This document shows positions 17,409-26,531 of a stretch of DNA of 64,000 nucleotides, piece by piece (positions within the stretch are counted from its first letter, which is position 1; every line of letters begins with the position of its first letter). The notes beneath the pieces are model-generated. The model was not told the DNA's origin and made no database searches. It saw only the letters and a list, made by a program, of their open reading frames with translations. This stretch comes from an uncultured Sphingomonadaceae bacterium (GTDB lineage Bacteria; Pseudomonadota; Alphaproteobacteria; Sphingomonadales; Sphingomonadaceae). The stretch covers positions 62,001 through 126,000 of the forward strand of contig CANLQG010000002.1 of assembly GCA_947493195.1 (NCBI GenBank), in the 5' to 3' direction. The translations under genes were made by a program, and so were the position numbers.

Positions 17409-18486
17409 TCAGGTCGCGATGAACGACCGTTCCAGCGCAGTAGCGGCGGGACTCGGCACATTCGAGCGCTGGCTGTCCGTATGGGTTGCGCTGGCGATCG
17501 CGGCGGGGCTTCTGCTCGGCAATCTGTTTCCCGGACTGTTCGCCGCGCTCGCGTCATGGGAAGTTGCATCAGTCAATCTACCGGTCGCCGTGTTAATCTG
17601 GGCAATGGTTTTTCCCATGATGGTCGGGGTTGATTTCGGATCGCTTCGACAGGTCGGGGAGAAGCCGAAGGGACTGATCGTGACGCTGGTGGTCAACTGG
17701 CTGATCAAACCCTTCACGATGGCCGCGCTTGGAGTGCTGTTTTTCAACTACGTTTTTGCCGGTCTGATCCCTGCGGAAGACGCTCAGGCTTACCTAGCTG
17801 GCGTCATCCTGCTCGGCGCAGCCCCCTGCACGGCGATGGTGTTCGTTTGGTCAAGCCTCACGCGCGGCGATGCAAACTATACGTTGGTCCAGGTCAGCGT
17901 GAATGATGTCATCATGGTATTCGCATTCGCTCCAATCGTGGCGCTGTTGCTGGGTGTGACCGATATCGTCGTGCCGTGGGACACGCTGCTCCTATCGGTT
18001 GCGCTGTATGTTCTGCTCCCGTTGCTGGCCGGTTACATAACCCGGCGCAGGCTTGTCGACATTGGAGGCGAAGTGGCGGTGGATACGTTCAAAGGTCGCG
18101 TGCAACCATTTTCCATCATCGGCCTATTGATGACGGTAGTGTTGCTGTTCGGCTTTCAGGGCGAAGTCATTCTCGACCGCCCGCTCGTTATCATCCTCAT
18201 CGCCGTTCCGTTGCTGATCCAGTCCTATGGTATCTTCTTCGTCGCCTATGGCGCAGCGCGGGCGTGGCGCATTCCTTTCAATGTAGCGGCACCCTGCGCG
18301 TTGATCGGAACGTCCAACTTTTTCGAGCTCGCCGTTGCGGTTGCGATCAGCCTGTTCGGCTTGGGGTCTGGCGCTGCGCTGGCGACGGTAGTGGGTGTGC
18401 TTGTGGAAGTGCCGGTGATGCTCTCGCTCGTCGCTTTCGCCAACCGGACGCAACATTGGTTTCCAGACGAAGGAAAAACGGCGTGA
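17401..18486 (+). CDS. acr3: arsenite efflux transporter, Acr3 family
   Basis: About 361 residues with ten predicted membrane helices. Acr3 hallmarks are visible: the conserved cysteine in [21 protein letters not shown] and the segments [20 protein letters not shown] and [18 protein letters not shown]. It exports arsenite from the cytoplasm using the proton motive force. The GTG at 17401 overlaps the arsR stop and gives translational coupling; an ATG at 17419 is an alternative. It is followed by arsC with a four-base GTGA overlap. Confidence 0.93.
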   Translation: MSDQVAMNDRSSAVAAGLGTFERWLSVWVALAIAAGLLLGNLFPGLFAALASWEVASVNLPVAVLIWAMVFPMMVGVDFGSLRQVGEKPKGLIVTLVVNWLIKPFTMAALGVLFFNYVFAGLIPAEDAQAYLAGVILLGAAPCTAMVFVWSSLTRGDANYTLVQVSVNDVIMVFAFAPIVALLLGVTDIVVPWDTLLLSVALYVLLPLLAGYITRRRLVDIGGEVAVDTFKGRVQPFSIIGLLMTVVLLFGFQGEVILDRPLVIILIAVPLLIQSYGIFFVAYGAARAWRIPFNVAAPCALIGTSNFFELAVAVAISLFGLGSGAALATVVGVLVEVPVMLSLVAFANRTQHWFPDEGKTA

Positions 18487-18905
18487 GCATTGTCATCCAT
18501 CATAATCCCCAATGTGGCACCTCGCGCAATGTACTGGCCATTATCGAAGCTACGGGTGAAGCACCGGTTGTGGTTGAATATCTCGAAACAGGCTGGACCC
18601 GTCCGCAACTACTGGCGTTGTTCGCTGCTGCCGACCTGACGCCGCGCAAGGCCTTGCGAACGACCAAATCTCCCGCAGAAGAACTTGGGTTGCTTGATCC
18701 CGGCGTGGACGATGCGGCGTTGCTCGATGCGATGCTGGAGCATCCCGTTCTGGTAAATCGCCCTATCGTCTGTTCGTCCAAAGGCGTTCGACTTTGCCGC
18801 CCGAGCGAGGCTGTGCTGGACCTCCTCCATCGCCTTCCACCCGGCCCGATGGCGAAAGAGGATGGCACCCCGCTAATTGATGCGGAAGGAAAGCGTGTTG
18901 GCTGA
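18483..18905 (+). CDS. arsC: arsenate reductase ArsC, glutaredoxin-dependent type
   Basis: A 140-residue ArsC of the E. coli R773 type. The active-site cysteine is Cys11 in [11 protein letters not shown], and the three phosphate-binding arginine segments [16 protein letters not shown] and GVRLCRPSE are present. It reduces arsenate to arsenite using glutathione and glutaredoxin, supplying the substrate for Acr3. The start is the GTG at 18483, which overlaps the acr3 stop. Its own stop overlaps the arsH start region. Confidence 0.95.
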   Translation: MSIVIHHNPQCGTSRNVLAIIEATGEAPVVVEYLETGWTRPQLLALFAAADLTPRKALRTTKSPAEELGLLDPGVDDAALLDAMLEHPVLVNRPIVCSSKGVRLCRPSEAVLDLLHRLPPGPMAKEDGTPLIDAEGKRVG

Positions 18906-19608
18906 TACACCGAACCTTGAAGATCTGCATTTCCTGACGATCAACGAGGACCGGTTGTTTTCAACCGATCGTCTGAAACATCCGCCGCGAATCCTGTTGC
19001 TTTACGGATCGCTTAGAGAGCGTTCGTTCAGCAGGCTGATGATGGAAGAAGCTGCCCGCATTCTCGCTCGGTTGGGAGCCGAACCACGGACGTACTGCCC
19101 ATCCGGCCTACCCCTGCCTGACGATGCCGACGAAAATCATCCTAAAGTGCAGGAACTGCGCGACCTTGTCACTTGGTGCGAGGGCATGGTGTGGTGTTCG
19201 CCCGAACGTCACGGTGCCATGACAGGCATCATGAAAACGCAGGTCGACTGGATACCTTTATCGCTTGGGGGTGTCCGGCCAACGCAAGGTAAGACGCTGG
19301 CGGTGATGCAGGTGAGTGGAGGTTCGCAGAGCTTCAATGCGGTGAACCAGCTGCGCATCCTTGGGCGCTGGATGCGCCTGCTCACCATTCCGAACCAGTC
19401 ATCCACTCCGAAGGCGTTTTTGGAGTTTGACGATCGGGACCGGATGAAACCGTCGCCATTCTATGACCGGATAGTCGATGTGATGGAGGAACTCGTGAAA
19501 TTTACCCTGCTGACCCGCGATAATAAGGACTACCTGCTGGAACGCTACAGCGAACGCAAAGAAAGCGCGGCGGAGTTGTCGAAGCGAGTTAATCAGAACG
19601 CAATTTAA
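18895..19608 (+). CDS. arsH: ArsH NADPH-dependent FMN reductase / organoarsenical oxidase
   Basis: A flavodoxin-like protein of about 237 residues. FMN-binding motifs are [15 protein letters not shown] near residue 35, the loop [20 protein letters not shown] and [18 protein letters not shown]. ArsH oxidises trivalent methylated or aromatic arsenicals to less toxic pentavalent forms and also reduces flavin and quinones. The GGAAGGA element at 18884-18890 points to the GTG at 18895 (or TTG 18898), overlapping the end of arsC; an ATG at 18880 is less well placed. It is the last gene of the ars operon. Confidence 0.92.
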   Translation: MLADTPNLEDLHFLTINEDRLFSTDRLKHPPRILLLYGSLRERSFSRLMMEEAARILARLGAEPRTYCPSGLPLPDDADENHPKVQELRDLVTWCEGMVWCSPERHGAMTGIMKTQVDWIPLSLGGVRPTQGKTLAVMQVSGGSQSFNAVNQLRILGRWMRLLTIPNQSSTPKAFLEFDDRDRMKPSPFYDRIVDVMEELVKFTLLTRDNKDYLLERYSERKESAAELSKRVNQNAI

Positions 19609-19785
19609 TTGAGCTTCGGCGACAATGACGTGGCTGTCAGAACGGTAGAGATAGCGGCTACTTTCCTCAAATATGTGTGATGGCCCGCCAGTCAGCAATG
19701 CACCCAGAGAATGCCGTTGGAGGTAGGCGATCAGGTTTCCTTTTCTAGATTTTCGCAAGTTGCCGCTTCTTCCAAAATGGGGAGC

Positions 19786-20724
19786 TCAGCCGCCCCCAGG
19801 TTTGGTGCCCAGCGGTCCACGGCGATCAACGACCGTGACACGCTGCTTTTTGGCTTGGATCACGAGACGCTCGGTCACGCCGTTGCCGGGGAATGCGACC
19901 ACATAGCGCGGATCAAGTGACAGCATCTGCTCGTTACGCTTGAACCCGGCACGGGCGCCGAGACGACGGTCGAGCGAAAAGGTCAGCTGCTGAACCTCAT
20001 GGCGTTCTGCCCAAGAAGCTGCGAGCCGGTCGGCACCTTTGGAATCGCCGCCATGGACGAGGAACAGGTCAGGGACGGCCTCGAACACCTTGTCGAGCGT
20101 AGCCCAGATATTGGCTGCATAGGTCTTGGCATCCGCATCGCTGTCGAAGCGGTTCCGGCCACCGGCAAAGACGACTGCTGTCCCCTCGAGCGAATGCGCT
20201 GCGTGTCGACGTTCCCTGCGAACCCGCAGGAAATCACGGGCATCGATCACGGCCGAAGTGAGGTTCTTCGAATGGCGCGCGCGCGAACCGGAAGCAGGTT
20301 TCCAGGACGATCCAGTTTCGTCGCGATAGAGCGAAGCGGCAACCTCGCGCATCTGTTCGAAGGCCTGCATGCTGGCCTCGGCAGACTGTGCGCGAAGAGT
20401 CTGTTCCTCGAGATTGGACGAGTGGACTTCCGAGCCATCAGCGGATGTCAGCAAGACACGGATCTCATCGGAGGCGCGATCGAGCTGCGCCGACTTGCGG
20501 CTGGCTGCGCGGTGGAAGAGATTGACGACGCCCCAGGCCAGATCCTCGGCATCGGCTTCGAGCGCGGTGTCGGCAAACATTGCAAAAAGATCGGACCAGA
20601 CCGCGCCGAGCGTCTGTGCGAGAGCATCGTCGGACGGAAAGTCGTTCAGGTTGAACGGAGCCGGTGAGATACTGAAGCCGGAAAGGTCGAGCCCGGCTAG
20701 CTGGCTGGTAAAACTGTCATACAT
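19786..20724 (-). CDS. DUF2493 (SLOG-like) domain protein
   Basis: A 312-residue protein. The C-terminal third (about 190-300) is a DUF2493/YspA-type domain: VVFAGGRNRFDSDADAKTY, LFLVHGGDSKGADRLAASWA and RYVVAFPGNGVTERL. This Rossmann-like fold belongs to the SLOG group, thought to bind nucleotides or nucleotide-derived signals. The N-terminal part is helical and of unknown role. Such proteins are constant members of sphingomonad and rhizobial plasmids and integrative elements. The start at 20724 is fixed by an AGGAGG site; the longer frame to 20865 has none. Confidence 0.82.
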   Translation of the reverse strand: MYDSFTSQLAGLDLSGFSISPAPFNLNDFPSDDALAQTLGAVWSDLFAMFADTALEADAEDLAWGVVNLFHRAASRKSAQLDRASDEIRVLLTSADGSEVHSSNLEEQTLRAQSAEASMQAFEQMREVAASLYRDETGSSWKPASGSRARHSKNLTSAVIDARDFLRVRRERRHAAHSLEGTAVVFAGGRNRFDSDADAKTYAANIWATLDKVFEAVPDLFLVHGGDSKGADRLAASWAERHEVQQLTFSLDRRLGARAGFKRNEQMLSLDPRYVVAFPGNGVTERLVIQAKKQRVTVVDRRGPLGTKPGGG

Positions 20725-20990
20725 GGTGATATCCTCCTGAGCATCGGCGAGAACCTGCGGAGGAATTCCGCGAGGCCTGTTCGCCGTGCCCGAAAAGGAC
20801 CGGGACAAGGGGACGCCGCACCGCGCCAGCGGGGAACCCCGCAAGGCAAGGCAGGCGCGGGCCACACGGGCCGCAGCCTTGCGCGGGTTGCGGCGGAGCC
20901 TGACCGGTCCAGGGCACCAGGATCAGCGAACAGGCCGTGCGGAATACGCGGGCAAGCGCGGGAGTGATGCTGGAGGAATCCTGGAACAGT

Positions 20991-21719
20991 TCAGCCGAGC
21001 TTCGGAAGACCGAACTGGTCAGGCGTGAACGTGAAGACCTCGGAATGGGGGAAGGCGGCCATGGCGGTCAGCCGATCGCCTTCGTGGCGCAGATGCCAAT
21101 TGCGACCATGGTCTGGCCCAGATTTCGCGAAGGCGGCAGGATCGAGCAAGGCAAGATTGATGCCGTCGGGGTCACGCGCTGACCGCGCCCGAATAGCCTG
21201 ACCATTGGCGCTCCGGGCCGTGGCCGCAAGCTCCTGACAGGCAGAATAATTCTCCGGATCGAGCCAGCGCTGGCTGTAGGCGTCCAGCGGAGGCTGCGTG
21301 GTATCGACAAGCCGCGTCAGGGAGACCGGGACGGAAAAGCTCAGGTGCTCGCTTGTACGATTGCCCGGGACGAAGCCGGGAGAGCGGCTGAAGAATTTGA
21401 GCCGCCAGTAGGCAGTTTCGGTTATCGCCGTGCGCTCAGCCTCGCTGGCGTAGAAGATCCCCGGTCGTTCGCCCGCGCGGCGGAACCGGCTGGCGACGGT
21501 ATGACCATAGCGAAAGGGTGAGGCGAGCAGATAGTGCAGGCCATGCGCGGATTTGGGAAGGTTCGGCTTGGCCGCATCGGCCAGCTCTTCGAGACGCTCC
21601 TGCTCGCCAAGGTCGGATGTCAGGCGGTTGGTCGAGATCCTGTGCTGGGCTTCGACAACACGCCACACCGTCCGCCGGTAGCGGCGAAACTCAGACGCGA
21701 GCGCGGTGGGCGTCCACAT
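20991..21719 (-). CDS. RES domain toxin
   Basis: About 242 residues. The RES core is visible as SRFRRAGERPGIFYASEAER followed by TAITETAYWRL, with the arginine, tyrosine (about Tyr90) and glutamate that line the NAD-binding pocket. RES toxins degrade or phosphorolyse NAD and stop growth until the antitoxin is restored. The ATG at 21719 gives a 29-bp overlap with the Xre-type antitoxin gene upstream; the frame to 21776 is longer but lies deeper inside the antitoxin gene. The pair probably stabilises the element. Confidence 0.85.
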   Translation of the reverse strand: MWTPTALASEFRRYRRTVWRVVEAQHRISTNRLTSDLGEQERLEELADAAKPNLPKSAHGLHYLLASPFRYGHTVASRFRRAGERPGIFYASEAERTAITETAYWRLKFFSRSPGFVPGNRTSEHLSFSVPVSLTRLVDTTQPPLDAYSQRWLDPENYSACQELAATARSANGQAIRARSARDPDGINLALLDPAAFAKSGPDHGRNWHLRHEGDRLTAMAAFPHSEVFTFTPDQFGLPKLG

Positions 21720-22068
21720 AGTCGCATACGGTGAGGAGACCTTTGAAGCTGTCGATGAGATCGATGGGGCGCGCATCGAGGTCGAGATTGGCAGTCGTCA
21801 GCCAGGCACGCGCAGACATATCGTCGCTTCCCAGCAGCGCATCGAGCGACCGGAACAGCCGCAGGAGAAACTGCGCCGCCTCGAACGACTTGCTCGCCGG
21901 ATCGAGTTCGGCTTTGCCCGAGCGCAGGCGCGACGCCGTCGATTCCGAAACCCCGAGGACCGCACCGAGCTTGGGATTGGTGAGGCTCCAGAACTCGGAA
22001 ATCCGCGCAATGGCCGAGGTCAGAACCTTGCCATCATCGGTCTTTAATTCCATCGGTTTGGTTGCCAT
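21691..22068 (-). CDS. Xre/MbcA/ParS-type antitoxin of the RES pair (DUF2384)
   Basis: About 125 residues. The N-terminal helix-turn-helix (LTNPKLGAVLGVSESTASRL) binds DNA, and the C-terminal domain with ARAWLTTANLDLDARPIDLI is the DUF2384 toxin-binding part. These antitoxins neutralise RES toxins and repress their shared operon. The start is taken at MATKPMEL (22068); an in-frame start seven codons upstream is possible. It is transcribed before, and overlaps, the toxin gene. Confidence 0.87.
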   Translation of the reverse strand: MATKPMELKTDDGKVLTSAIARISEFWSLTNPKLGAVLGVSESTASRLRSGKAELDPASKSFEAAQFLLRLFRSLDALLGSDDMSARAWLTTANLDLDARPIDLIDSFKGLLTVCDYVDAHRARV

Positions 22069-22107
22069 ATCACTGCCTTTCATGTGCAAGATATATACAC
22101 ATTTCCG

Positions 22108-22533
22108 TCAATTGCAAGATCGAGCTTGTTCGAATATAGCCTCGCCACTGGAAAACCGCCCAGCCAGTGTGAGTTCGCCGAGCAGTTTTTCGAAGCGCGG
22201 GGCCACTTGGCCGATCCAGTGCCGCGCACGCCCCGTGCGCGGCTGGTAGAAATCCGCTTCCCAGTATCGGCTGTCGTCGCGCTCGGAGAGCCAGATCGCT
22301 GCCAGGCCGCAATAGGTCGAGATACCGCAATCTGCGAAGGCGTTGCGCAACAGGATGCGATCCTCGCGCCCACGCCAGCCCTCGAATGGCTCAAATGAAG
22401 GAAACGAAACACTGGCAGTTTCAACGATGTCGTCGATCAGGCATTCTTGGGCCCAGGCACCACTATCGTCACCATCGTCGAGCAGACGAAAGGCGACAAC
22501 GGCACCGGAGGGATAGCTGACGGAACATCCCAT
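22108..22533 (-). CDS. conserved-looking hypothetical protein downstream of ardC
   Basis: A 141-residue protein beginning MGCSVSYPSGAVVAFRLLDD. A GGGGAGAG ribosome site lies five bases before the ATG, and the gene starts 14 bp after the ardC stop, so the two are probably co-transcribed. It is acidic, has four cysteines in its first 80 residues and no membrane segment. I do not recognise the family. Its position next to ArdC and upstream of a toxin-antitoxin pair suggests an establishment or anti-defence role, which is speculation. Confidence 0.7.
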   Translation of the reverse strand: MGCSVSYPSGAVVAFRLLDDGDDSGAWAQECLIDDIVETASVSFPSFEPFEGWRGREDRILLRNAFADCGISTYCGLAAIWLSERDDSRYWEADFYQPRTGRARHWIGQVAPRFEKLLGELTLAGRFSSGEAIFEQARSCN

Positions 22534-22547
22534 GTTCTCTCTCCCCG

Positions 22548-23477
22548 TCAGGCCGCGTCGGCGAGATCGACGTCGGTGTTGCTCTCGCGGGCCAGGTGTC
22601 CGCCCATTTCGAGGAGCAGGCTGGCTGCTTCCTCGGCCTTGGCTGCCGCAGTGAGGATAGCCCGCTCGTCGGATTTGAGAATCTTGAGCCAGGAAGCGAT
22701 GTAGCTCGCATGATGGTCAAGATGCGTGACCGGCAGGCCGAGTTCGGCGCCGAGAATCGCCGACGAGAGTTCGGCAATCAGTTCCTCGGCGGCATAGGCA
22801 TCGCTTCCGAAACGGTTTTTCAAATCACGGTCGAGGCGTGAGGAATGACCGGTCCAGTGCGACATCTCATGCGCAAGCGTTGCGTAGTAGTGGCTATAGG
22901 CGTCGAACAGCTCAGCCGGCGGCATGGTGATGCGGTCGCGCGGGGGTTCGTAATAGGCTTGGCCGCCATGGTGGCGCAGGTTGGCATTGACCCGCGCAAA
23001 GAAGGCATCAAGTCGATCCTCCCTGCCTTCGGGCTCGACTGCCGCGACCGGCGGTTTGGGATGGTAGAGATCGGGGAGCCCGTCGCACTGGTCGGCGTTG
23101 AAGACAGAGTAGGCCTTGAGCACTCGCCTGTTTTCGGTGTCCTGCTCGCCTTCGGCGTTCTCGATCTCCTTGGTGTAGCTTTTGTAGAAAATTGCGATTG
23201 TCGATTTCTCGCCCTTGCGCACCTGACCGCCAAGCTTTTGACACTGCCGGTAGGTCATCCAGTACGGGGATGAGTAACCGGCTGCATCTGCAACCATCCA
23301 TAGCCAGAAAGTATTGATGCCGCGATAAGGCGTCCCGCAGGATCGCAACGGACGCGAGACTGGCAAGCCGCGCCATGGTTTGACCCAGGGCTTGGTACCC
23401 TCCTCGAGCTTGTCGATGATAGCGGCGGTAATGCGGTTAGCGGGAGAAAAGGAAGTGGCAAGGCGGGATTTGGCCAT
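22548..23477 (-). CDS. ardC: ArdC-like antirestriction protein
   Basis: A 309-residue ArdC family protein. The N-terminal ssDNA-binding domain (about 10-130) has PWVKPWRGLPVSRPLRSCG and GTPYRGINTFWLWM. The C-terminal metallopeptidase-like domain has the zinc motif LAHEMSHWTGHSSRL followed by the downstream glutamate in YAAEELIAELSSA. ArdC proteins bind single-stranded DNA and protect incoming element DNA from restriction in the recipient. The ATG at 23477 follows a clear AGGAG site; the frame extends 14 codons further without one. Confidence 0.93.
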   Translation of the reverse strand: MAKSRLATSFSPANRITAAIIDKLEEGTKPWVKPWRGLPVSRPLRSCGTPYRGINTFWLWMVADAAGYSSPYWMTYRQCQKLGGQVRKGEKSTIAIFYKSYTKEIENAEGEQDTENRRVLKAYSVFNADQCDGLPDLYHPKPPVAAVEPEGREDRLDAFFARVNANLRHHGGQAYYEPPRDRITMPPAELFDAYSHYYATLAHEMSHWTGHSSRLDRDLKNRFGSDAYAAEELIAELSSAILGAELGLPVTHLDHHASYIASWLKILKSDERAILTAAAKAEEAASLLLEMGGHLARESNTDVDLADAA

Positions 23478-23869
23478 CGGAGGTCTCCTGATTGCCGGAA
23501 CGGGATTGTTCCGGGGCACTCAGAAAGAGCTCCCTCTTCTTTCAGCCGGCTTCGCCCGCCGAAGTGTTTCCGTATCCACTGCGCGAGCTTTGCGTGGCGG
23601 ATCAAATCTAGCGCCCCAGGATGCAGCGAAAGCTGTGCGCGCATCGCGAGTGTGGCTGCCTAAGTCCGCTTCTTAGGTGGCAACCGGACTGACTGCTCCT
23701 TGAGCCTTACAAAGGAGAGCACACGTTGCGAAATGAACTCCAGCGCTCCGTAAATCGGCCAATTGCAAGTGCGCCTCCGCCGAGCGCCAAAGTACCAAGT
23801 ACAGCGCGTCGATTCAGCATGGACTACTTCTCAATATGAAATGCGCATGTTTCTAGGCCATAGTCATCT
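23478..23869. other. intergenic region upstream of ardC
   Basis: No supported gene is seen between the ardC start and the 3' end of the iron permease gene. It should hold the ardC promoter, but no clear -35/-10 pair could be singled out. Confidence 0.35.
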
Positions 23870-25807
23870 TTACGGCACCTGCACCGATATCGAGCGTTCG
23901 CTATTCTTTCGGTTGAACCAAAATCCCAGCCCGATCAGCGCGACCACCGAGAGCTGTGCTAGGGTCGGTTGAAGTGTGGGAAATAAACCGAGAGCGGGAA
24001 TGCGCGGCATGCTTGATAGAGGTGTTATACTGACAAGTCCGGCTTCCTGAAGACCAGCCACGCCTTTCCCAACGAGCACTACTGCGAGCACAGCCATCAA
24101 TACCGAGCTATAGGCGAAGAAGGTGCCGACAGGAAGGCTACGGCTGTAGCGCAGCATAACCCAGGCGATAAGAGCAAGAAGCAGGATCGCTGCGCTGGCA
24201 CCCGCAAGGATCAATCCGCCGTTACCCTGAGTCCAGAGCGCGGCATAGAACAGGATCGTCTCGAATACTTCGCGGTAGACGACCAGAAAGGCCAGCCCGA
24301 ACAGGAACCATGCCGAACCCCGCGATAATGCCTTATCCATGGTTTTTCGAATGTAGCGCTGCCACTCGCCCGCTTGCGACTTGCCATGCATCCAAATGCC
24401 GACGGAGAGGAGAACGACAGCGGCGAACAGTGATCCGAATCCTTCCATGAGTTCACGGCTCGCTCCGCTCACGTTGATAAAGTAGGTTGCGGCTATCCAT
24501 GTCGCACCACCAGCAAGCAACGCCGCAATCCAACCGCCGTGAACGTAAGGCAGGACATCGCTGCGCTCCGCTTTGCGAAGGAAAGCGACCATCGCAATGA
24601 CGATTAGCAGCGCCTCCAATCCCTCACGCAGCAATATGGTGAAGGAACCGACGAATATCGAGGCGGCATTGGCATTGTCGGGAGCAAGTGTGGTCTCTGC
24701 ATCGGCGAACAGGCTATCAAGCGCGGCGACCTTCGCGCCGACAATCGCAATGGATTGGCCTTCGCCGATGGCAAATCGGAGGTCCGCCATTGCCGATTCA
24801 ATGGACGCCATGAGGCGGGCATCGCGCGTGCTTAAAACCCCTTCCAGCGGCTCGAATCCGTCGAGATAGGCCGAAAGGGCAAGGTCGCGCGCTTCTTCCA
24901 TCTGTCCAGCTTCGTAGGCAGCCAGGCTTTCCTGCAACCGCTCTCGTGCGAGAGACAGTGACCCGAGCGCCCTAGCTTCTACTGCCTCTGGATGCGCGCG
25001 TAAGAAGGCCATAACGGCGTCCGCCTTCGCCGCGCCAATCGCTTCTCCCAACGCTGAAGGCGTGGTGCTGGTCACTGCCGTGAGGTCGGGGAAACGCTCT
25101 CGAACGGAAGCATCATTCTCCCAAAGTTGTTTCCCGCGTTCGATATCTGCAAATGCGATGGTGCCCGTGTAAAGCGCGAGAGCCCAACGATCCTCTGCGG
25201 GCAAGTCGGCAAAGCTCTGCATCGCCGTACCATCAAGACCCTGGCCGATCACCTGATAAAGCGCGAAAACGCTACGTTCGCGGGCGCGGGTTACGTCGTC
25301 AAACGCAATGGGAACCGGGTCAAGACCGGCAGCGGAGGGACCATTACCGTCGCCCGACATACCATGACAGCTTGCACAGTTTTGCGTATATAAGACCGCA
25401 CCGCGTGCAAGGTCTGGAACCGTCTGTGGGGCAAGCGGCACGGGGTAAACAGCAAGGAGTTCGCTCGCCAGTCGGCGCGCATCTCGCGCTACTAATTCCG
25501 GTGCGGACTTTGCGGCAATCGCGTTGCTGAGTGCTTCGGCGCCCGCAACCAGGACGGTACGCTGGGGATTAGGCGGCAGCACGGCCATGCGTTCGGCAAC
25601 AGTCGCCGAGAATTCTGTCATCTCTGCATATTCGACTTCGTTGATGATTCTGCCATCCTCGATGGCACCGGCATAGTCCACTGCTATATAGTCAAGCAGG
25701 CGCCAGGTCGTCTGGACATCACCGTTCGCGATAGCTGCGGACGGCAATGCGATCAGTATGACTAGCAGAGCAATAAAGCGTGTAACGGCGGCTTGGAAGT
25801 TCATCAT
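23870..25807 (-). CDS. FTR1 family permease with N-terminal cytochrome c domain
   Basis: A 645-residue membrane protein. A signal peptide (about 1-27) is followed by a periplasmic c-type cytochrome domain with the haem motif CASCH at 144-148, a helical linker, and the FTR1 permease domain from about 385 with two REXXE iron-binding motifs (REGLE 394-398 and REVFE 512-516). FTR1/EfeU permeases move iron coupled to oxidation of Fe(II), and here the oxidising electron acceptor appears built in. The start overlaps the CDF efflux gene stop (ATGA), so it belongs to the MerR-controlled metal operon. The exact metal is not certain. Confidence 0.85.
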   Translation of the reverse strand: MMNFQAAVTRFIALLVILIALPSAAIANGDVQTTWRLLDYIAVDYAGAIEDGRIINEVEYAEMTEFSATVAERMAVLPPNPQRTVLVAGAEALSNAIAAKSAPELVARDARRLASELLAVYPVPLAPQTVPDLARGAVLYTQNCASCHGMSGDGNGPSAAGLDPVPIAFDDVTRARERSVFALYQVIGQGLDGTAMQSFADLPAEDRWALALYTGTIAFADIERGKQLWENDASVRERFPDLTAVTSTTPSALGEAIGAAKADAVMAFLRAHPEAVEARALGSLSLARERLQESLAAYEAGQMEEARDLALSAYLDGFEPLEGVLSTRDARLMASIESAMADLRFAIGEGQSIAIVGAKVAALDSLFADAETTLAPDNANAASIFVGSFTILLREGLEALLIVIAMVAFLRKAERSDVLPYVHGGWIAALLAGGATWIAATYFINVSGASRELMEGFGSLFAAVVLLSVGIWMHGKSQAGEWQRYIRKTMDKALSRGSAWFLFGLAFLVVYREVFETILFYAALWTQGNGGLILAGASAAILLLALIAWVMLRYSRSLPVGTFFAYSSVLMAVLAVVLVGKGVAGLQEAGLVSITPLSSMPRIPALGLFPTLQPTLAQLSVVALIGLGFWFNRKNSERSISVQVP

Positions 25808-26463
25808 GAAGCGGCGTTCGTTTGTACCGATATATCCGGTGCTCTTAACTCCACCAGCGCCCTGCGGATGATCAGATAGGCTGAATGAAGAAAAATGAGG
25901 GCGATGATCCCTGCTACAGCTAGGTCCGGCCATGCACTGCCAGTCCAGGCGACCAGCGCGGCGGCGATGATCACGCCTACATTGGCAATCGCATCGTTGC
26001 GGCTGAACAGCCAGATGGCCGATACGTTCGCATCGCCCTCGCGAAAGCGCATCAGAACAAGGGCTGCTACGACATTGACGATCAGGGCTAGCACCGCAAT
26101 GCCGCCCATCATACCAGCCTCGGGAACCGCGGCATTGAAAGAGCGCCAGACTGCAAAACCGATAACGCCTAACCCCAGCGCACCGAGGAAAATGCCCTGC
26201 GTAAGCGCAACACGCGACCGCGTCCGTGCACTCCAGGCGAGCGCCAATACACCGATCAAGGTGATCGAGCCATCGCCAATAAAATCCAGCGCATCGGCCT
26301 TGAGCGCCTGGCTGTCGGCTACAAATCCTCCGACCGCTTCGAAGAGACCAAATCCCAGGTTCAGGGCGACGACGATCCACAAAGCGCGGCGATAGGCGGG
26401 ATCCTGTTCGGCTCTTTGCACATCGCCCGTGCAGCCGCATTCATCCGAGTCTGCTTCTGTCAT
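25804..26463 (-). CDS. cation diffusion facilitator family metal efflux protein
   Basis: A 219-residue protein with six predicted membrane helices and metal-binding aspartates in the second and fifth helices (ALKADALDFIGDGS and WLFSRNDAIANVGV). It lacks most of the usual C-terminal cytoplasmic domain, as do the short CDFs of this group, and has a Cys-rich start (DECGCTGD). It would export Zn, Cd, Co or Pb. The frame is open to 26526, but a MerR-type promoter occupies 26471-26501, so translation must begin at the ATG at 26463, almost at the predicted transcription start. It overlaps the FTR1 gene by four bases. Confidence 0.85.
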   Translation of the reverse strand: MTEADSDECGCTGDVQRAEQDPAYRRALWIVVALNLGFGLFEAVGGFVADSQALKADALDFIGDGSITLIGVLALAWSARTRSRVALTQGIFLGALGLGVIGFAVWRSFNAAVPEAGMMGGIAVLALIVNVVAALVLMRFREGDANVSAIWLFSRNDAIANVGVIIAAALVAWTGSAWPDLAVAGIIALIFLHSAYLIIRRALVELRAPDISVQTNAAS

Positions 26464-26470
26464 GGATTCA

Positions 26471-26501
26471 TATATCTCACCTCCAGTTACTGTAGAGGCA
26501 A
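26471..26501 (-). promoter_or_regulatory. MerR-type promoter of the CDF-FTR1 operon
   Basis: On the minus strand, TTGCCT (26501-26496) is separated by 19 bp from GATATA (26476-26471). The spacer begins with the imperfect dyad CTACAG-TAA-CTGGAG (26495-26481). The over-long 19-bp spacer and central dyad are the signature of promoters activated by DNA untwisting by MerR proteins. Confidence 0.75.
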
Positions 26502-26531
26502 GCAGTTTCTTGAGATTAAATCGCATTAGCC

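Noticed and set aside
19803..19812. TGGTGCCCAG, identical to the first ten bases of the tRNA-Leu 3' end
   Set aside because: Only ten bases match and it lies inside the DUF2493 gene, so it is not the second attachment site.
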